A program made the translations under genes and the position numbers. The notes beneath the pieces were generated by a model. The model made no database searches. It was not told the origin of the DNA and saw only the letters and a program-made list of their open reading frames with translations. From positions 310,001 to 374,000 of the forward strand of contig NZ_FREX01000002.1 in the NCBI RefSeq assembly GCF_900143565.1: a stretch of DNA of 64,000 nt, read 5' to 3'. Origin of the DNA: Pseudovibrio sp. Alg231-02. Lineage in GTDB: Bacteria > Pseudomonadota > Alphaproteobacteria > Rhizobiales > Stappiaceae. Below, piece by piece: positions 17,275-26,514 of this stretch (within the stretch, counting starts at the first letter, position 1; every line of letters starts with the position of its first letter).

Positions 17275-18720
17275 GTGGGGTGCCAGTTGTTTGAATATGT
17301 TGTGATGATCAATCGCGAGGTCAGCACTCCGCTGTCGAGCCAGATTTATCAGCAGTACCGGGATGCAATTCTGAAGCGGCGTGTTCCTGAAGGAGAGCGG
17401 CTGCCTAGCTCACGTCAGTTGGCGACCAGCCTTTCCGTTTCCCGCAACACAGTGAACACGGCCTATGATTTGCTGCGCTCCGAAGGGCTGGTGGACGTGC
17501 GATCTGGTGCACGGCCTGAAGTGGTGGCCTTGCCTGAGGTTGAAAGGGCTGTTGTTGCAGGTCCTGTTCGTGAAACGACACCTCCGCTTTCATCGCGTGG
17601 CAAGCGATTTTCTTGTAATCACCGTTACACGAGCCCGTCGGGAAGGGGCGTTTCCATGCAGCCGGGTGAACCTTCGCGAGAGCTGTTTCCCAAAGAACAA
17701 TGGGCACGGAGTTTGCGGCGCGCAGCGCGGCTGCTCAATGGCAATGCGCTGGGATACGAGCATACTTCTGGCTTGCCTGAGTTTCAGCGGGTACTGGCGC
17801 AGTATCTGGCACAGGAGCGCGGTGTGGTCTGCTCTCCTGAGCAGGTTCTCGCCTTTCCGACGACACAATCAGCGCTCTCGCTCATGTCCCAGTGTTTTTC
17901 TGAGGAAGGGGACGTGGCACTGCTTGAGGAACCGGGATATCTGGGTGCGCGATCAGCCTTTTTTGCTGCTGGGTTGAAGGTGCAGGCTTTAACTGAGATT
18001 GATCAGGTTTCACGTGCCTCTTTGATCTATGTGACGCCTTCGCACCAATACCCAACTGGCCGGCGCATGGAGATGAGTGAGCGACTTATGTTGCTTAAAC
18101 AGGCTCACGACAAAGGTGCGGTGATTTTAGAAGATGATTACGACAGTGAGTTCTTGTTTGAAGGGCGGCCGATTGCAGCGCTTCAGGGGCTGAGTGATCG
18201 ACACTCTGTGATCTATATCGGTACCTCTGCAAAGTCGCTCATGCCGGGTATTCGGCTTGCTTATGCGGTTGTTCCTAAAGAGCATGTGGTGGGATTGGAG
18301 TTGGCGCAGCGGGCATCGGGTGCACTGGCTAATGTGCATGTACAGATGGCCTTTGCTGATTTCATCGAGAGCGGGCACTTTCGGGCGCATCTGAACAAGA
18401 TCCGCAGTGCTTACCATGAAAACGGTGTTGCGCTGTGCCAGTTGATCGGGGAGCGTTTTGGCAATCAGGTTGGTGTTTCCATGCCAACCGGAGGCTTACA
18501 GACTTGCCTCTATCTGCCGGAGACCTGCGATGATGTGGCTGTTGCGGACCTGATGAACCAGAAAGGTTTTGGGGTTAATCCGCTTTCCGTATTTTATCTT
18601 GGCGCACCGCAGAAGGGGCTTGTTGTTGGGTTTGCTGAGGCGAATGAGAAGCTGCGGAGTGGCTTTGTTCAAGCTCTTGAGCAAGCAATGGAACTGAGCG
18701 GAGATCGTGTGCAAGCGTAA
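17275..18720 (+). CDS. MocR/PdxR-type GntR-aminotransferase fusion regulator
   Basis: About 481 residues. The N-terminal GntR winged helix (SSQIYQQYRDAILKRRVPEG, then LPSSRQLATSLSVSRNTVNTAY) is followed by a fold-type I aminotransferase domain with YVTPSHQYPTG, LEDDYDSEF, and the PLP-lysine segment YIGTSAKSLMPGIRLAY. Such regulators sense PLP or related amino compounds; PdxR activates B6 synthesis. The start is unsure: GTG at 17275, TTG at 17287 (GGGG 6 bases upstream) or ATG at 17305. It is divergent from the PNPOx-fold gene, which it probably controls. Confidence 0.85.
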   Translation: MGCQLFEYVVMINREVSTPLSSQIYQQYRDAILKRRVPEGERLPSSRQLATSLSVSRNTVNTAYDLLRSEGLVDVRSGARPEVVALPEVERAVVAGPVRETTPPLSSRGKRFSCNHRYTSPSGRGVSMQPGEPSRELFPKEQWARSLRRAARLLNGNALGYEHTSGLPEFQRVLAQYLAQERGVVCSPEQVLAFPTTQSALSLMSQCFSEEGDVALLEEPGYLGARSAFFAAGLKVQALTEIDQVSRASLIYVTPSHQYPTGRRMEMSERLMLLKQAHDKGAVILEDDYDSEFLFEGRPIAALQGLSDRHSVIYIGTSAKSLMPGIRLAYAVVPKEHVVGLELAQRASGALANVHVQMAFADFIESGHFRAHLNKIRSAYHENGVALCQLIGERFGNQVGVSMPTGGLQTCLYLPETCDDVAVADLMNQKGFGVNPLSVFYLGAPQKGLVVGFAEANEKLRSGFVQALEQAMELSGDRVQA

Positions 18721-18762
18721 TTCTTTACTTGACCTTTTTCCTTAGGCTCCGTAGTTCAGATG

Positions 18763-19160
18763 CACCAGTCGGCCGGACGGTTGCTGCTGCAAGTGCCGAA
18801 AGGCCGCAGTGGAGGAAAGTCCGGGCTCCATGGAGACACGGTGCCGGATAACGTCCGGCGAGGGTGACCTTAGGGAAAGTGCCGCAGAAAGCAAACCGCC
18901 AGTGCATGCATTGGTAAGGGTGAAAGGGTGGGGTAAGAGCCCACCGCGTTTTTGGCAACAAAAACGGCATGGTAAACCCCACCGGGAGCAAGACCGAATA
19001 GGGGCGGCGCGGAAGTTTACTTCCAGTCATGTTTCCAGACCTGACCGCCCGGGTGGGTCGCTAGAGGTGTTCAGTAATGGGCATCCCAGATGAATTGCCG
19101 TCGCGTACAAGGGTAACACCTTGTGCCTTACAAAACCCGGCTTACAGGCCGACTGGTATT
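18763..19160 (+). ncRNA. rnpB: RNase P RNA (type A)
   Basis: The conserved GAGGAAAGTCCGGGCTCC near 18812 and later GGAAACAGGTC-like and GGGTAACACC-type core segments identify the catalytic RNA of RNase P, which trims tRNA 5' leaders. The outer P1 helix is visible as ACCAGTCGGC (18764) pairing with GCCGACTGGT (19148-19157). A T run at 19159-19167 follows directly, so P1 plus the T run probably acts as terminator. The end positions are inferred from P1. The stop codon of the convergent LysE gene lies inside this T run. Confidence 0.93.
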
Positions 19161-19165
19161 TTTTT

Positions 19166-19798
19166 TTATACATCGCTTGTCAGTAGCTTGTAGCCTGCAA
19201 AGGTGAAGAAGCTGCCGAGCAGTCCTTCGATCCATCTCCGAGCCTTTCGGTAGGCGGTGATCATGGTTTGGGTTGAGAATGCATAGGCGTATGTGAGATG
19301 CCCGATAGTCGACAGGATTGATGTTCCTGCGATGACGGAAAGACCTACCCACCATGGTGCAGCGTGATCCAATGCTAGAGAAATAACTGCAATCCAAGTG
19401 AATGCTGCTTTGGGATTTGTCATCTGAATTACTAGACCTCGCCGGTAGTAAGCCCAGTGATTGTTTCCTAATGATATGGAACTCAGCTCTTGTCGTTTAC
19501 TTCTGCCTGCAGACCTAAAGGCCTTGAACGCCAGCCAGAACAAGTAGCAAGCTCCTGCAATCTTAATAATCGTCATCAATGAGGCGTAGACTGTGAGAAG
19601 ACTTGTAAGACCGAGTAGTGTCAGGGTGCCCCATAAAAATGAACCCGTGGCAATCCCAAGTGCAAGCGATTTGCCGGCGGGCCTGCTGTTAGCCATTGAT
19701 GTGCCAATGATCGACATAATGTTGGGGCCGGGACTAAATAAGCCGATGGCAAACGCTGCATAGGCCAATAGAATACCGCTTACATAGGTCTCTTGCAT
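19166..19798 (-). CDS. LysE/RhtB family exporter, copy 1
   Basis: A 210-residue membrane protein with about six hydrophobic segments. AAFAIGLFSPGPNIMSIIGTS near the N-terminus is the LysE/RhtB signature, and MTNPKAAFTWIAVISLAL the conserved central one. The family exports amino acids or derivatives from the cytoplasm. The start at 19798 has an excellent GGGGGAG 7 bases upstream. The gene ends inside the rnpB terminator. A second, clearly different LysE homolog lies at 21658. Confidence 0.87.
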   Translation of the reverse strand: MQETYVSGILLAYAAFAIGLFSPGPNIMSIIGTSMANSRPAGKSLALGIATGSFLWGTLTLLGLTSLLTVYASLMTIIKIAGACYLFWLAFKAFRSAGRSKRQELSSISLGNNHWAYYRRGLVIQMTNPKAAFTWIAVISLALDHAAPWWVGLSVIAGTSILSTIGHLTYAYAFSTQTMITAYRKARRWIEGLLGSFFTFAGYKLLTSDV

Positions 19799-19971
19799 TT
19801 CTATACTCCCCCTCAACACAGCAAGTTAGGTGATTTGAGTTCTTGAGACAATGCAGTGACGCTGTATCGAAAGCTTGAGGCAAAAAGAAAACACCGCTGT
19901 TGTTGGCAGTGCTTTTGAAGGCGTGGCAAATTTAGAGCGGATTGTAGCCCGTTAGCGGTGCTGTCGTATGA

Positions 19972-20694
19972 TCAGCCAGATTGCCGTGTAGCTGTGATGA
20001 CCAGTTCGCGAATGTTTACGGTTTGGGGCTGGTTGTAGGCAAATAGGGCCGCGTCGGCCACGTTTTGTGGGTCAAGTGCACCACCGATTTGCCGCTTCTG
20101 TTCTTCGTAGTCTTCGCGGATTTTTGCATCGCGTGTGCTGGAAGGGAGTGGTGTTTCAACCAGACCTGGTACGATGGTGATGACACGGACGTTGTGGCCT
20201 GCCACCTCTTGTCGTAATGCTTCGCTGAGGCCGTGGACAGCGACTTTGGTGGCGCCATAAGCCGCACGCATGGGGAAGGGCTTCTTAGCAGTCATGGACC
20301 CTATGTTGATGATGGTGCCAGAGCCGCGTTGGTACATTGCTGGCAGCACTGCGTGGATGCCGTTGAAGACACCGCGCAGGTTCACGTCGATCATTGTCTC
20401 CCAATCTTCTGGATTTTGATCTTTTAGCTCGCTCAGGAACATGCAGCCTGCGTTGTTGATGATGGCATCTGCCGGGCCTAAAGCTTGCTCGGCATGGCGG
20501 ATGGCCTTGATCATGTGCTCGCGATTTGTGACGTCGACTTTGCTGCAGATCGTGTTGGGAAGGTCCATCGCCATCATGGGTTCCGTGCGTCTTGCCAAGA
20601 GCAACAGAGGGTGCCCGTCTTCGCTGAAGGTTTTTGCAAGGGCTGCGCCGATACCTGAGCTGGCACCTGTGATCACAACAAGAGGCTTCGTCAT
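19972..20694 (-). CDS. SDR-family NAD(P)-dependent oxidoreductase
   Basis: About 240 residues. TGASSGIGAALAK is the Rossmann nucleotide-binding glycine motif; NNAG, the serine in INIGSMTAKK, and YGATK (catalytic YxxxK) complete the classical short-chain dehydrogenase set. PGLVETPL follows. The closest recognisable pattern is the YdfG-like clade of serine/3-hydroxy acid dehydrogenases, but the substrate is not deducible. The ATG at 20694 (MTKPLVVITGASSGIG) is chosen because the domain begins directly there; the longer frame begins with a TTG. Confidence 0.85.
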   Translation of the reverse strand: MTKPLVVITGASSGIGAALAKTFSEDGHPLLLLARRTEPMMAMDLPNTICSKVDVTNREHMIKAIRHAEQALGPADAIINNAGCMFLSELKDQNPEDWETMIDVNLRGVFNGIHAVLPAMYQRGSGTIINIGSMTAKKPFPMRAAYGATKVAVHGLSEALRQEVAGHNVRVITIVPGLVETPLPSSTRDAKIREDYEEQKRQIGGALDPQNVADAALFAYNQPQTVNIRELVITATRQSG

Positions 20695-20854
20695 GGGTCT
20701 GTTTATGTTCCGATCATTGTGAGCGGGATGATCTTTCAATTCATTAGCCAAAATAGTTTTCTGAAGCTTGTTGGGAGCGCGTAAAGTTTGCTTCTATTCG
20801 TTGGTGTGCCACACTCGGCGCGTTGGGGCTTATTGGTTTGTTGGAGATGCTGGA

Positions 20855-21538
20855 ATGCTGTTGGGGGAGTCGAGTTCCACTTTGATACCGGAAATGGTGA
20901 CGATCCCTGCCGGTGTCCTTCTTCAGAAAGATGATCGTAAAAGGGAGCGATGGACAGCTCAGGTTCAGTCGTTTGATACTTCGAAATATCTGGTTACACA
21001 GGCGCTGTATGCGTCTGTTCTGGATGAGCGGCCCTCTCAGTTTACTGGTGATGATTTGCCCGTTGACTCTGTCAGCTGGTTTGATGCGGTCAGGTTTTGT
21101 AATGGCCTTTCTGAGCGGTATGGCCTGAAGCCTTACTACCTTGAGCATGGGGACGGGCTGGTTGATCGGTGCGCCATAAGCGATGGGTATCGTCTGCTGA
21201 CAGATGCTGAGTGGGAGTATGCGTGTCGTGCTGGTTCTCAAGGACCGCGCTATGGTGCGCTTGAAGATATCGGGTGGTTTGCCGAAAACTCAGCTGGAAC
21301 TCCGCAGGCAGTAGGGTGCAAAGACCCGAATGAGTTTGGGCTCTACGATATGCTGGGCAATGTTTGGGAGTGGTGTTGGGATCTTTATGATCCAGCTGTT
21401 TATGGAGAGTACCGCGTGTTTAAAGGTGGTGGTTGGGCAGATGATGAACGGGGTTGCCTTGTCACCAACAGACGGCGCAGTCACCCAACCTTTCGTGTTG
21501 AGGACCTGGGTTTTCGTGTTGCGCGGTCAATAAAGTAA
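20855..21538 (+). CDS. SUMF1/FGE-fold protein of unknown role
   Basis: About 227 residues. MVTIPAGV, YLVTQALYASVL, PVDSVSWFDAVRFCNGLS, YRLLTDAEWEYACRAGS, GLYDMLGNVWEWCWD and FKGGGWADDERGC..GFRVARS give a near-minimal formylglycine-generating-enzyme fold. The paired active-site cysteines of true sulfatase-activating FGEs (in an SCHxSYC-like segment) are not seen; only one Cys lies nearby. No sulfatase or kinase gene is adjacent. The start at 20855 has GGAG upstream. It may be a structural or ligand-binding SUMF1 protein. Confidence 0.8.
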   Translation: MLLGESSSTLIPEMVTIPAGVLLQKDDRKRERWTAQVQSFDTSKYLVTQALYASVLDERPSQFTGDDLPVDSVSWFDAVRFCNGLSERYGLKPYYLEHGDGLVDRCAISDGYRLLTDAEWEYACRAGSQGPRYGALEDIGWFAENSAGTPQAVGCKDPNEFGLYDMLGNVWEWCWDLYDPAVYGEYRVFKGGGWADDERGCLVTNRRRSHPTFRVEDLGFRVARSIK

Positions 21539-21657
21539 GTTGCTTGCTGGCAAGGAAGCCTCTGTCCAAGAAAAACACCGGTATTGTCTTGCAAGCTTGA
21601 CTGCTCCAACGCAATCAATTACCCAAGATCTGATTTATGTATACAGTGGAATACAAA

Positions 21658-22278
21658 ATGGATTTCTGGGTTTGGGTTTCTTTTGTGCTGATTTCTGCGG
21701 CGAATATTGTGACGCCGGGGCCAGCGATCCTTAATACCGTGCGACGGGCTGCGCAGTTGGGGATGGGGCGGGTTCTGCCGACTATTCTCGGCAATACACT
21801 TGGGCTTGCGATTGCGGGTGCATTTTGCGCGGGTGGTGTGGTGAGTTTTGTGCTCACCTCTGAGATTTTGTGGAGCGTGTTCCGATGGTTGGGCGTTGGG
21901 TATCTGGTCTGGCTTGGGCTGAAGTTTGTCTTCAAGCGCGAGGAGATTGATTTGACAGGAGATGTCAGCGTTTCTGTTTCTGGACTGACACTGTTCTGGG
22001 AAGCGTTTTTGCTGGCGGTGACCAATCCCAAAGCGATCCTGTTTTTTGTTGCGTTGTTCCCGCAAGTCATGAGCTCTGAGCTGGCGTTGCTGCCACAAGC
22101 GAGCATTCTGGTTGCAACATTTTGCAGCATCTCTGTTCTGTCTTTGAGTGGCTATTCTGCGTTGGCCTCGTTGTTGCGGGCGCGCTTTATCACTCAGGCG
22201 CGGTATCGCCGGTTCCGTGTTTTATCGGGCTTCGTTCTTTTTGGGTTTGCGGGAAAAATTGCGAGTGAGGTGCGGTAA
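21658..22278 (+). CDS. LysE/RhtB family exporter, copy 2
   Basis: About 206 residues with six predicted membrane segments. ISAANIVTPGPAILNTVRRA (family signature) and LLAVTNPKAILFFVALFPQV (central motif) identify a LysE-type amino acid exporter. The ATG at 21658 has TGGAA 8 bases upstream; a further ATG at 21637 lacks a site. It shares only family-level similarity with the - strand copy at 19166. Substrate unknown. Confidence 0.87.
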   Translation: MDFWVWVSFVLISAANIVTPGPAILNTVRRAAQLGMGRVLPTILGNTLGLAIAGAFCAGGVVSFVLTSEILWSVFRWLGVGYLVWLGLKFVFKREEIDLTGDVSVSVSGLTLFWEAFLLAVTNPKAILFFVALFPQVMSSELALLPQASILVATFCSISVLSLSGYSALASLLRARFITQARYRRFRVLSGFVLFGFAGKIASEVR

Positions 22279-22369
22279 AAGTGGTTTGCTTTTGCTCTTA
22301 TGGCAGTGTTCCAACTTGAAAGTTGAGGGGGCTTCGCGCAGATAGAAGGTAACTGCAAGGAGATCTTCT

Positions 22370-23611
22370 ATGAGAACAGAATTTGATCAGGAACTGGAAG
22401 AGCGCCTCGTTCGCTATGCGGCTATTGATAGCCAGAGCGATGAGACGTGCCCGGAGTCCCCAAGCTCTCAGATCCAGCTTGATGTACAAAAGGTGCTGCG
22501 TGCTGAGCTGATGGAGATTGGTGCCAGTGACGTTGAGCTGACTGAGTACGGCGTTGTTCTTGCCACTATTCCTGCGACTATCCAGACTGATGCGCCTGTG
22601 ATTGGCCTGCTGGCGCACGTGGATACTGCTCCTGCCTACCATGCTGAGGGTGTGAAGCCGCGCGTTCATCGTGCTTATGATGGTTCTGCAATTTCCTTCC
22701 CGGATGCCTCTGAGCTGTCCCTGTCTCCTGAGAACTCCCGTTATCTTGGTGAGAAAATCGGTGATGACATTATCACCGCCAGTGGAAGTACGTTGCTGGG
22801 TGCGGATGACAAGGCCGGTGTTGCTATCATCATGTGTCTTGCACGTCATTTGCTTGCAAACCTTCAGATCCCTCATGGCAAGCTTCGTATTGCGTTTACG
22901 CCGGATGAAGAAATCGGGCGCGGTGTGCATGACAAGTTGCCAGGCGCTCTGGGTGCGGATTTTGCTTACACGCTGGATGGCGGCAAAGTGGGCGAGCTGA
23001 ACTATGAGAACTTCTGTGCTGATGGTGCGACGGTAAAGATCACTGGTGTTTCTGTGCATCCTGGTTATGCGAAGGATAAGCTGGTCAATGCGTTGCATCT
23101 GGCGGGCAAGATCATCACCATGCTGCCGCATGCGACGATGACACCTGAGACCACTGATGGTCGTGATGGCTTTATCTTTATTGCCGACATGGTGGGGAAT
23201 GCAGCTGAAGCGGAGCTGCATTTTGTGCTGCGTGATTTTGAGCTGGAAGGCCTTGAAGCGAAAGCTGATCTGCTGGAGCAGGTATGTGCTGCAGTTCAGG
23301 CTACTGAGCCGCGTGCTTCCATCTCTTGTGAGGTCAAAGAACAGTATCGCAACATGCACCATTGGCTGCGTGATGATATGACCCCAGTTGAGCTTGCTAA
23401 AGCAGCTTATGAGGACATGGGCTTGAGCGTTTCTTCCAAGCCGATCCGTGGTGGAACCGATGGGTCTGTGCTGACCGCGAAGGGGACATCCTGTCCGAAC
23501 ATCTTCACCGGCATGCAGGAAATCCATGGGCCGCTGGAATGGATCAGCGTGCAGGACATGGCATGTGCGATGCAGGTGTGCCTTAAGCTTGTTGAGCGCG
23601 CTGCGAAGTAA
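22370..23611 (+). CDS. pepT: Peptidase T (tripeptide aminopeptidase)
   Basis: A 413-residue protein of the M20 metallopeptidase family. Zinc-site motifs are LAHVDTAP, GADDKAG and TPDEEIGRG, and RGGTDGS carries a further conserved segment, with the dimerisation domain inserted between. Length matches PepT (about 410). It removes the N-terminal residue from tripeptides in the cytoplasm. AAGGAG lies 7 bases before the ATG. A terminator follows at 23644. Confidence 0.92.
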   Translation: MRTEFDQELEERLVRYAAIDSQSDETCPESPSSQIQLDVQKVLRAELMEIGASDVELTEYGVVLATIPATIQTDAPVIGLLAHVDTAPAYHAEGVKPRVHRAYDGSAISFPDASELSLSPENSRYLGEKIGDDIITASGSTLLGADDKAGVAIIMCLARHLLANLQIPHGKLRIAFTPDEEIGRGVHDKLPGALGADFAYTLDGGKVGELNYENFCADGATVKITGVSVHPGYAKDKLVNALHLAGKIITMLPHATMTPETTDGRDGFIFIADMVGNAAEAELHFVLRDFELEGLEAKADLLEQVCAAVQATEPRASISCEVKEQYRNMHHWLRDDMTPVELAKAAYEDMGLSVSSKPIRGGTDGSVLTAKGTSCPNIFTGMQEIHGPLEWISVQDMACAMQVCLKLVERAAK

Positions 23612-23643
23612 GAGGCTCCTACAAACCGCTTTATGAGAATATG

Positions 23644-23675
23644 AAACCGTCGGCTACTTGGTCGGCGGTTTTTTC
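23644..23675 (+). terminator. Rho-independent terminator of pepT
   Basis: AAACCGTCGG-CTACTTGG-TCGGCGGTTT with one internal wobble, followed by T. It lies 33 bases after pepT and overlaps the stop codon of the convergent MerR gene. Confidence 0.75.
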
Positions 23676-24076
23676 TTTGCTGGTTTCCGCCTGTCCGATG
23701 CCTTGAGCATGCGTTGGAAGGAAGGGCACTCCATATGGCTTGGGGCAGGGCAGTCGGCCACGTGGTGCAGGACATTGCGCAGGGCTGTGAGTTCCTTGAT
23801 TTGCTCATCAATCAGATCGGCACGTTCACGGATCTGCTCTCGCGGGATCTGGAGCTGACCCTTTTCAGAAAACATGCCTGCAATCTCTGTCAGTGAAAAT
23901 CCACCAGCCTTGGCGAGTGTAATCAGAGAGAGTTTCGTCAGAATTTGCGGCTCGTACTGACGTCGGAGACCATGCCGCGTTATGGACTGAATGAGCCCGA
24001 CTTCCTCATAATATCGCAGTGTGGAGGGCTTTACGCCTGAGCGTTCGGTGATCTCTCCAATATCTAGCAGTTTCAT
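23654..24076 (-). CDS. MerR-family transcriptional regulator
   Basis: About 140 residues. MKLLDIGEITERSGVKPSTL followed by RYYEEVGLI is the MerR winged-helix start; a coiled-coil dimerisation helix (REQIRERADLIDEQIKELTAL) follows. The C-terminal tail has ADCPAPSHMECPSF, two cysteines that could bind a metal or sense thiols, but the four-Cys cluster of SoxR is absent. GAGG lies 6 bases before the ATG. It is divergent from an MFS transporter whose promoter has the 19-bp spacer and central dyad typical of MerR activation. Confidence 0.85.
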   Translation of the reverse strand: MKLLDIGEITERSGVKPSTLRYYEEVGLIQSITRHGLRRQYEPQILTKLSLITLAKAGGFSLTEIAGMFSEKGQLQIPREQIRERADLIDEQIKELTALRNVLHHVADCPAPSHMECPSFQRMLKASDRRKPAKKKPPTK

Positions 24077-24078
24077 AC

Positions 24079-24109
24079 TTGACCTCAAGTTGGCTTGAAG
24101 TCGTATCCT
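24079..24109 (+). promoter_or_regulatory. MerR-type promoter with 19-bp spacer and central dyad
   Basis: TTGACC (24079, -35) and TATCCT (24104, -10) are 19 bases apart, the overlong spacing of MerR-activated promoters. The dyad GACCTCAAG-TTGG-CTTGAAGTC (24081-24102, one mismatch) fills the spacer. It lies upstream of the MFS gene and overlaps the divergent MerR start region. Confidence 0.7.
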
Positions 24110-24145
24110 GATCTCAACAGGGTAATTTTGCAAGAGGATAAGCAA

Positions 24146-25378
24146 ATGAAACAAGTGCACGTGGAGCCCGAACAACAGGTCTGGAAAGACCCCAGAGCGA
24201 TTGCTCTTTTAATGGCGGCTACTTTAACAGTCATGGCGAACGCGACGATCAGTCCTGCTCTTGCTGGATTGGAGGAGATGTTCCGGGATGATCCAAATGT
24301 TCTTTGGTTGTCTCGGCTTCTGGTCTCAACGCCTTCGCTGACTGTTGTTATCTGTGCCCCGCTGGCTGGAGTGATCGCAGATCGCTATGGTCGGCGGGCA
24401 CTGTTGCTTACGGGTGTCTTGCTGTTTGCTGTGATGGGAAGTGCCGGCATGATCCTGCCGGACCTGACGAGTATATTGATGAGCCGGTTGGGTCTTGGCA
24501 TTGCAGTTGCCATGGTGATGACGGCGCAAACAGCTTTGATCGGTGACTACTTTGTCGGCAACCAGCGCAGCTCGCTGATGGGGCTACAGACGTCGGCTCG
24601 TAACTTTGGCGGTTTTCTCTTTATCTCAATGGCTGGCTTGTTGGCTGTTACTTCTCCGCGTTTGCCGTTTGCGATTTATGGGCTTGCGTTGCTCATGGTG
24701 CCGTTTTTGTGGCGTTATCTCAGCGAACCGGTGAAGCACTCTGCAGCTGCAAAGAAGGCTGCAAGTGCAGAAGACGACGGGTCTCCGGCCTGGGTCTGGC
24801 TGTTGGCGGCATTGGCTTTACTACAAATGCTGACTAATATGATCTTCTTCCTTATGCCGACACAGCTGCCGTTCTTTCTGGATGCTCAAGGGTATGACAG
24901 TGCGACTATGACAGGTGCTGCGCTGGGTGCGTTGATGCTGACTGGTGGCACGGCAGCTCTGCTTTACGGGCGGATTAAAGCGCGTGTTGGCTACAGTGGG
25001 GCATTTACGCTGGCCTACGGATTTATGGCGATTGGGCTGATGTTGCTGACCCTTCAACAAACCTGGAGCGTGTTCCTGGGGACCGCTGCGATGGGTGCCG
25101 GGTATGCGCTTGCGATGCCGAACTTTCCAGCTATCGCACTTCAGGTGGCTCCGAGTTCGCGGCGTGGTATGGCAGGTGGGGTTCTGACTTCCTCTGTTTT
25201 CCTTGGTCAGTTCCTCTCTGTTTTTGTCAGCATTCCTTTGATTGCTGCGGTTGGATTTGCCGGGACGTTTCGGATTGTGGCTACTGCGCTGACCTGCATG
25301 GCGCTTATCGGCTTACTCGTCTTTATCTGGCGCTCGGTTCGTAAGGCGGCAACGGCGTTTGTGCGGATGGAAAACTGA
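24146..25378 (+). CDS. MFS transporter (multidrug-efflux-like)
   Basis: About 410 residues with twelve hydrophobic segments. LAGVIADRYGRRALLLTGVL is the MFS loop 2-3 motif, and a charged central loop (KHSAAAKKAASAEDDGSP) separates the halves. It probably exports a toxic compound with proton antiport. The start at 24146 has GAGGAT upstream. The MerR-type promoter suggests induction by a compound or stress sensed by the divergent regulator. Confidence 0.87.
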   Translation: MKQVHVEPEQQVWKDPRAIALLMAATLTVMANATISPALAGLEEMFRDDPNVLWLSRLLVSTPSLTVVICAPLAGVIADRYGRRALLLTGVLLFAVMGSAGMILPDLTSILMSRLGLGIAVAMVMTAQTALIGDYFVGNQRSSLMGLQTSARNFGGFLFISMAGLLAVTSPRLPFAIYGLALLMVPFLWRYLSEPVKHSAAAKKAASAEDDGSPAWVWLLAALALLQMLTNMIFFLMPTQLPFFLDAQGYDSATMTGAALGALMLTGGTAALLYGRIKARVGYSGAFTLAYGFMAIGLMLLTLQQTWSVFLGTAAMGAGYALAMPNFPAIALQVAPSSRRGMAGGVLTSSVFLGQFLSVFVSIPLIAAVGFAGTFRIVATALTCMALIGLLVFIWRSVRKAATAFVRMEN

Positions 25379-25664
25379 GTGTGATGAGCTTACGAGAGCG
25401 TCAGCTTTTGAACGTGTTAAGCGCATTTTTTGTTGATGCTCTCGATCGCTCTGGAATAGTACGTAGACCGTGCAAAACGAAACTGTCATGGTGCTCTGAT
25501 TGCCGCAAATTATATGCGGCGGGATGAGCGCTTAAAGCAGTGAGAGCGAGCCGGAACAAGGTAAGCAGCTTTAGGCGATGTAATGCCTTTGACATGCAAG
25601 ACATGTAAGAGCAAAGGCATAACTGAAAGCAGTGCCTTTTGAGGCCTTATCTTGGAATAGCCGC

Positions 25665-26483
25665 ATGAGTGATTTGCCGGTTTTAGGCGCAGCAATGTGC
25701 GTCAAACATCTTCCCCAACATCGTGAATGGTTGCTGGAGCTGCCTCGGGATCTTGAGCTGCAGGATTTCTATAATTGGAACTTGCTGGACAATGGGTGTG
25801 ATGACTTGGTCGCAGAAGCAAAGAAGCTTCTGGATGGACATGAGGGGCGCCTCGGTCTGCATGGCCCGTTCTGGAATCTGGACCTTTCTGCCGCTGATCC
25901 GCTGTTTCAGCAGGCTGTTCGCAAGCGTCTGGATCAAGGTATTGAGTTGTGCGATAAAATGGGTGCAGACCAGATGGTGCTGCACAGTCCTTACACGATC
26001 TGGGATCACAACAACCTCGACCTTTATGACAATGGTCGTCAGATGAAGCTGGAAATGATCCATGCGAACCTGAAGGACGTTGTTGCCAAGGCGGAGGACA
26101 TGGGTTGTGTCATCGTGTTGGAGAACATCGAAGATCTGGACCCGTCCTACCGGTTGGAGATCCTGAAGAGTTTTGAGAGTGGAGCTCTGGCGCTTTCGAT
26201 TGATACCGGGCACGCTCACTACATGCACTCCTGTTATGGCGCGCCGCCGGTTGATTACTTCATCAAGTCAGCTGGTGATGCTTTGCAGCATGTGCACATT
26301 CAGGACATTGATGGCCATGCTGACCGCCACTGGAATCCGGGTGAGGGTTCTATTCCGTGGGAGCCTTTGTTTGCAGAACTGGCAAAACTGAAGAGCAATC
26401 CACGCCTGATCCTTGAGATCATGGATGAGACCACTTTGCGTAAAGGCGCAGACTATCTGGTTGGGTTGGGTCTCGCCAGATAA
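25665..26483 (+). CDS. Sugar phosphate isomerase/epimerase-like TIM-barrel protein
   Basis: About 272 residues in the AP endonuclease family 2 fold: GLHGPFWNLDLS, MVLHSPYTIWD, VIVLENIED, ALSIDTGHAHY and VHIQDIDGHADRHWNPGEG carry the His, Glu and Asp metal ligands of xylose-isomerase-like TIM barrels, and LILEIMD closes the barrel. Members act as sugar or keto-acid isomerases, or as endonuclease IV; the GSIPW and ENIED forms favour the isomerase group. No catabolic neighbours are present, so the substrate is unknown. A terminator follows. Confidence 0.75.
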   Translation: MSDLPVLGAAMCVKHLPQHREWLLELPRDLELQDFYNWNLLDNGCDDLVAEAKKLLDGHEGRLGLHGPFWNLDLSAADPLFQQAVRKRLDQGIELCDKMGADQMVLHSPYTIWDHNNLDLYDNGRQMKLEMIHANLKDVVAKAEDMGCVIVLENIEDLDPSYRLEILKSFESGALALSIDTGHAHYMHSCYGAPPVDYFIKSAGDALQHVHIQDIDGHADRHWNPGEGSIPWEPLFAELAKLKSNPRLILEIMDETTLRKGADYLVGLGLAR

Positions 26484-26514
26484 CGGGAGGCTTTCTCCCT
26501 GTGATGAGATATGG

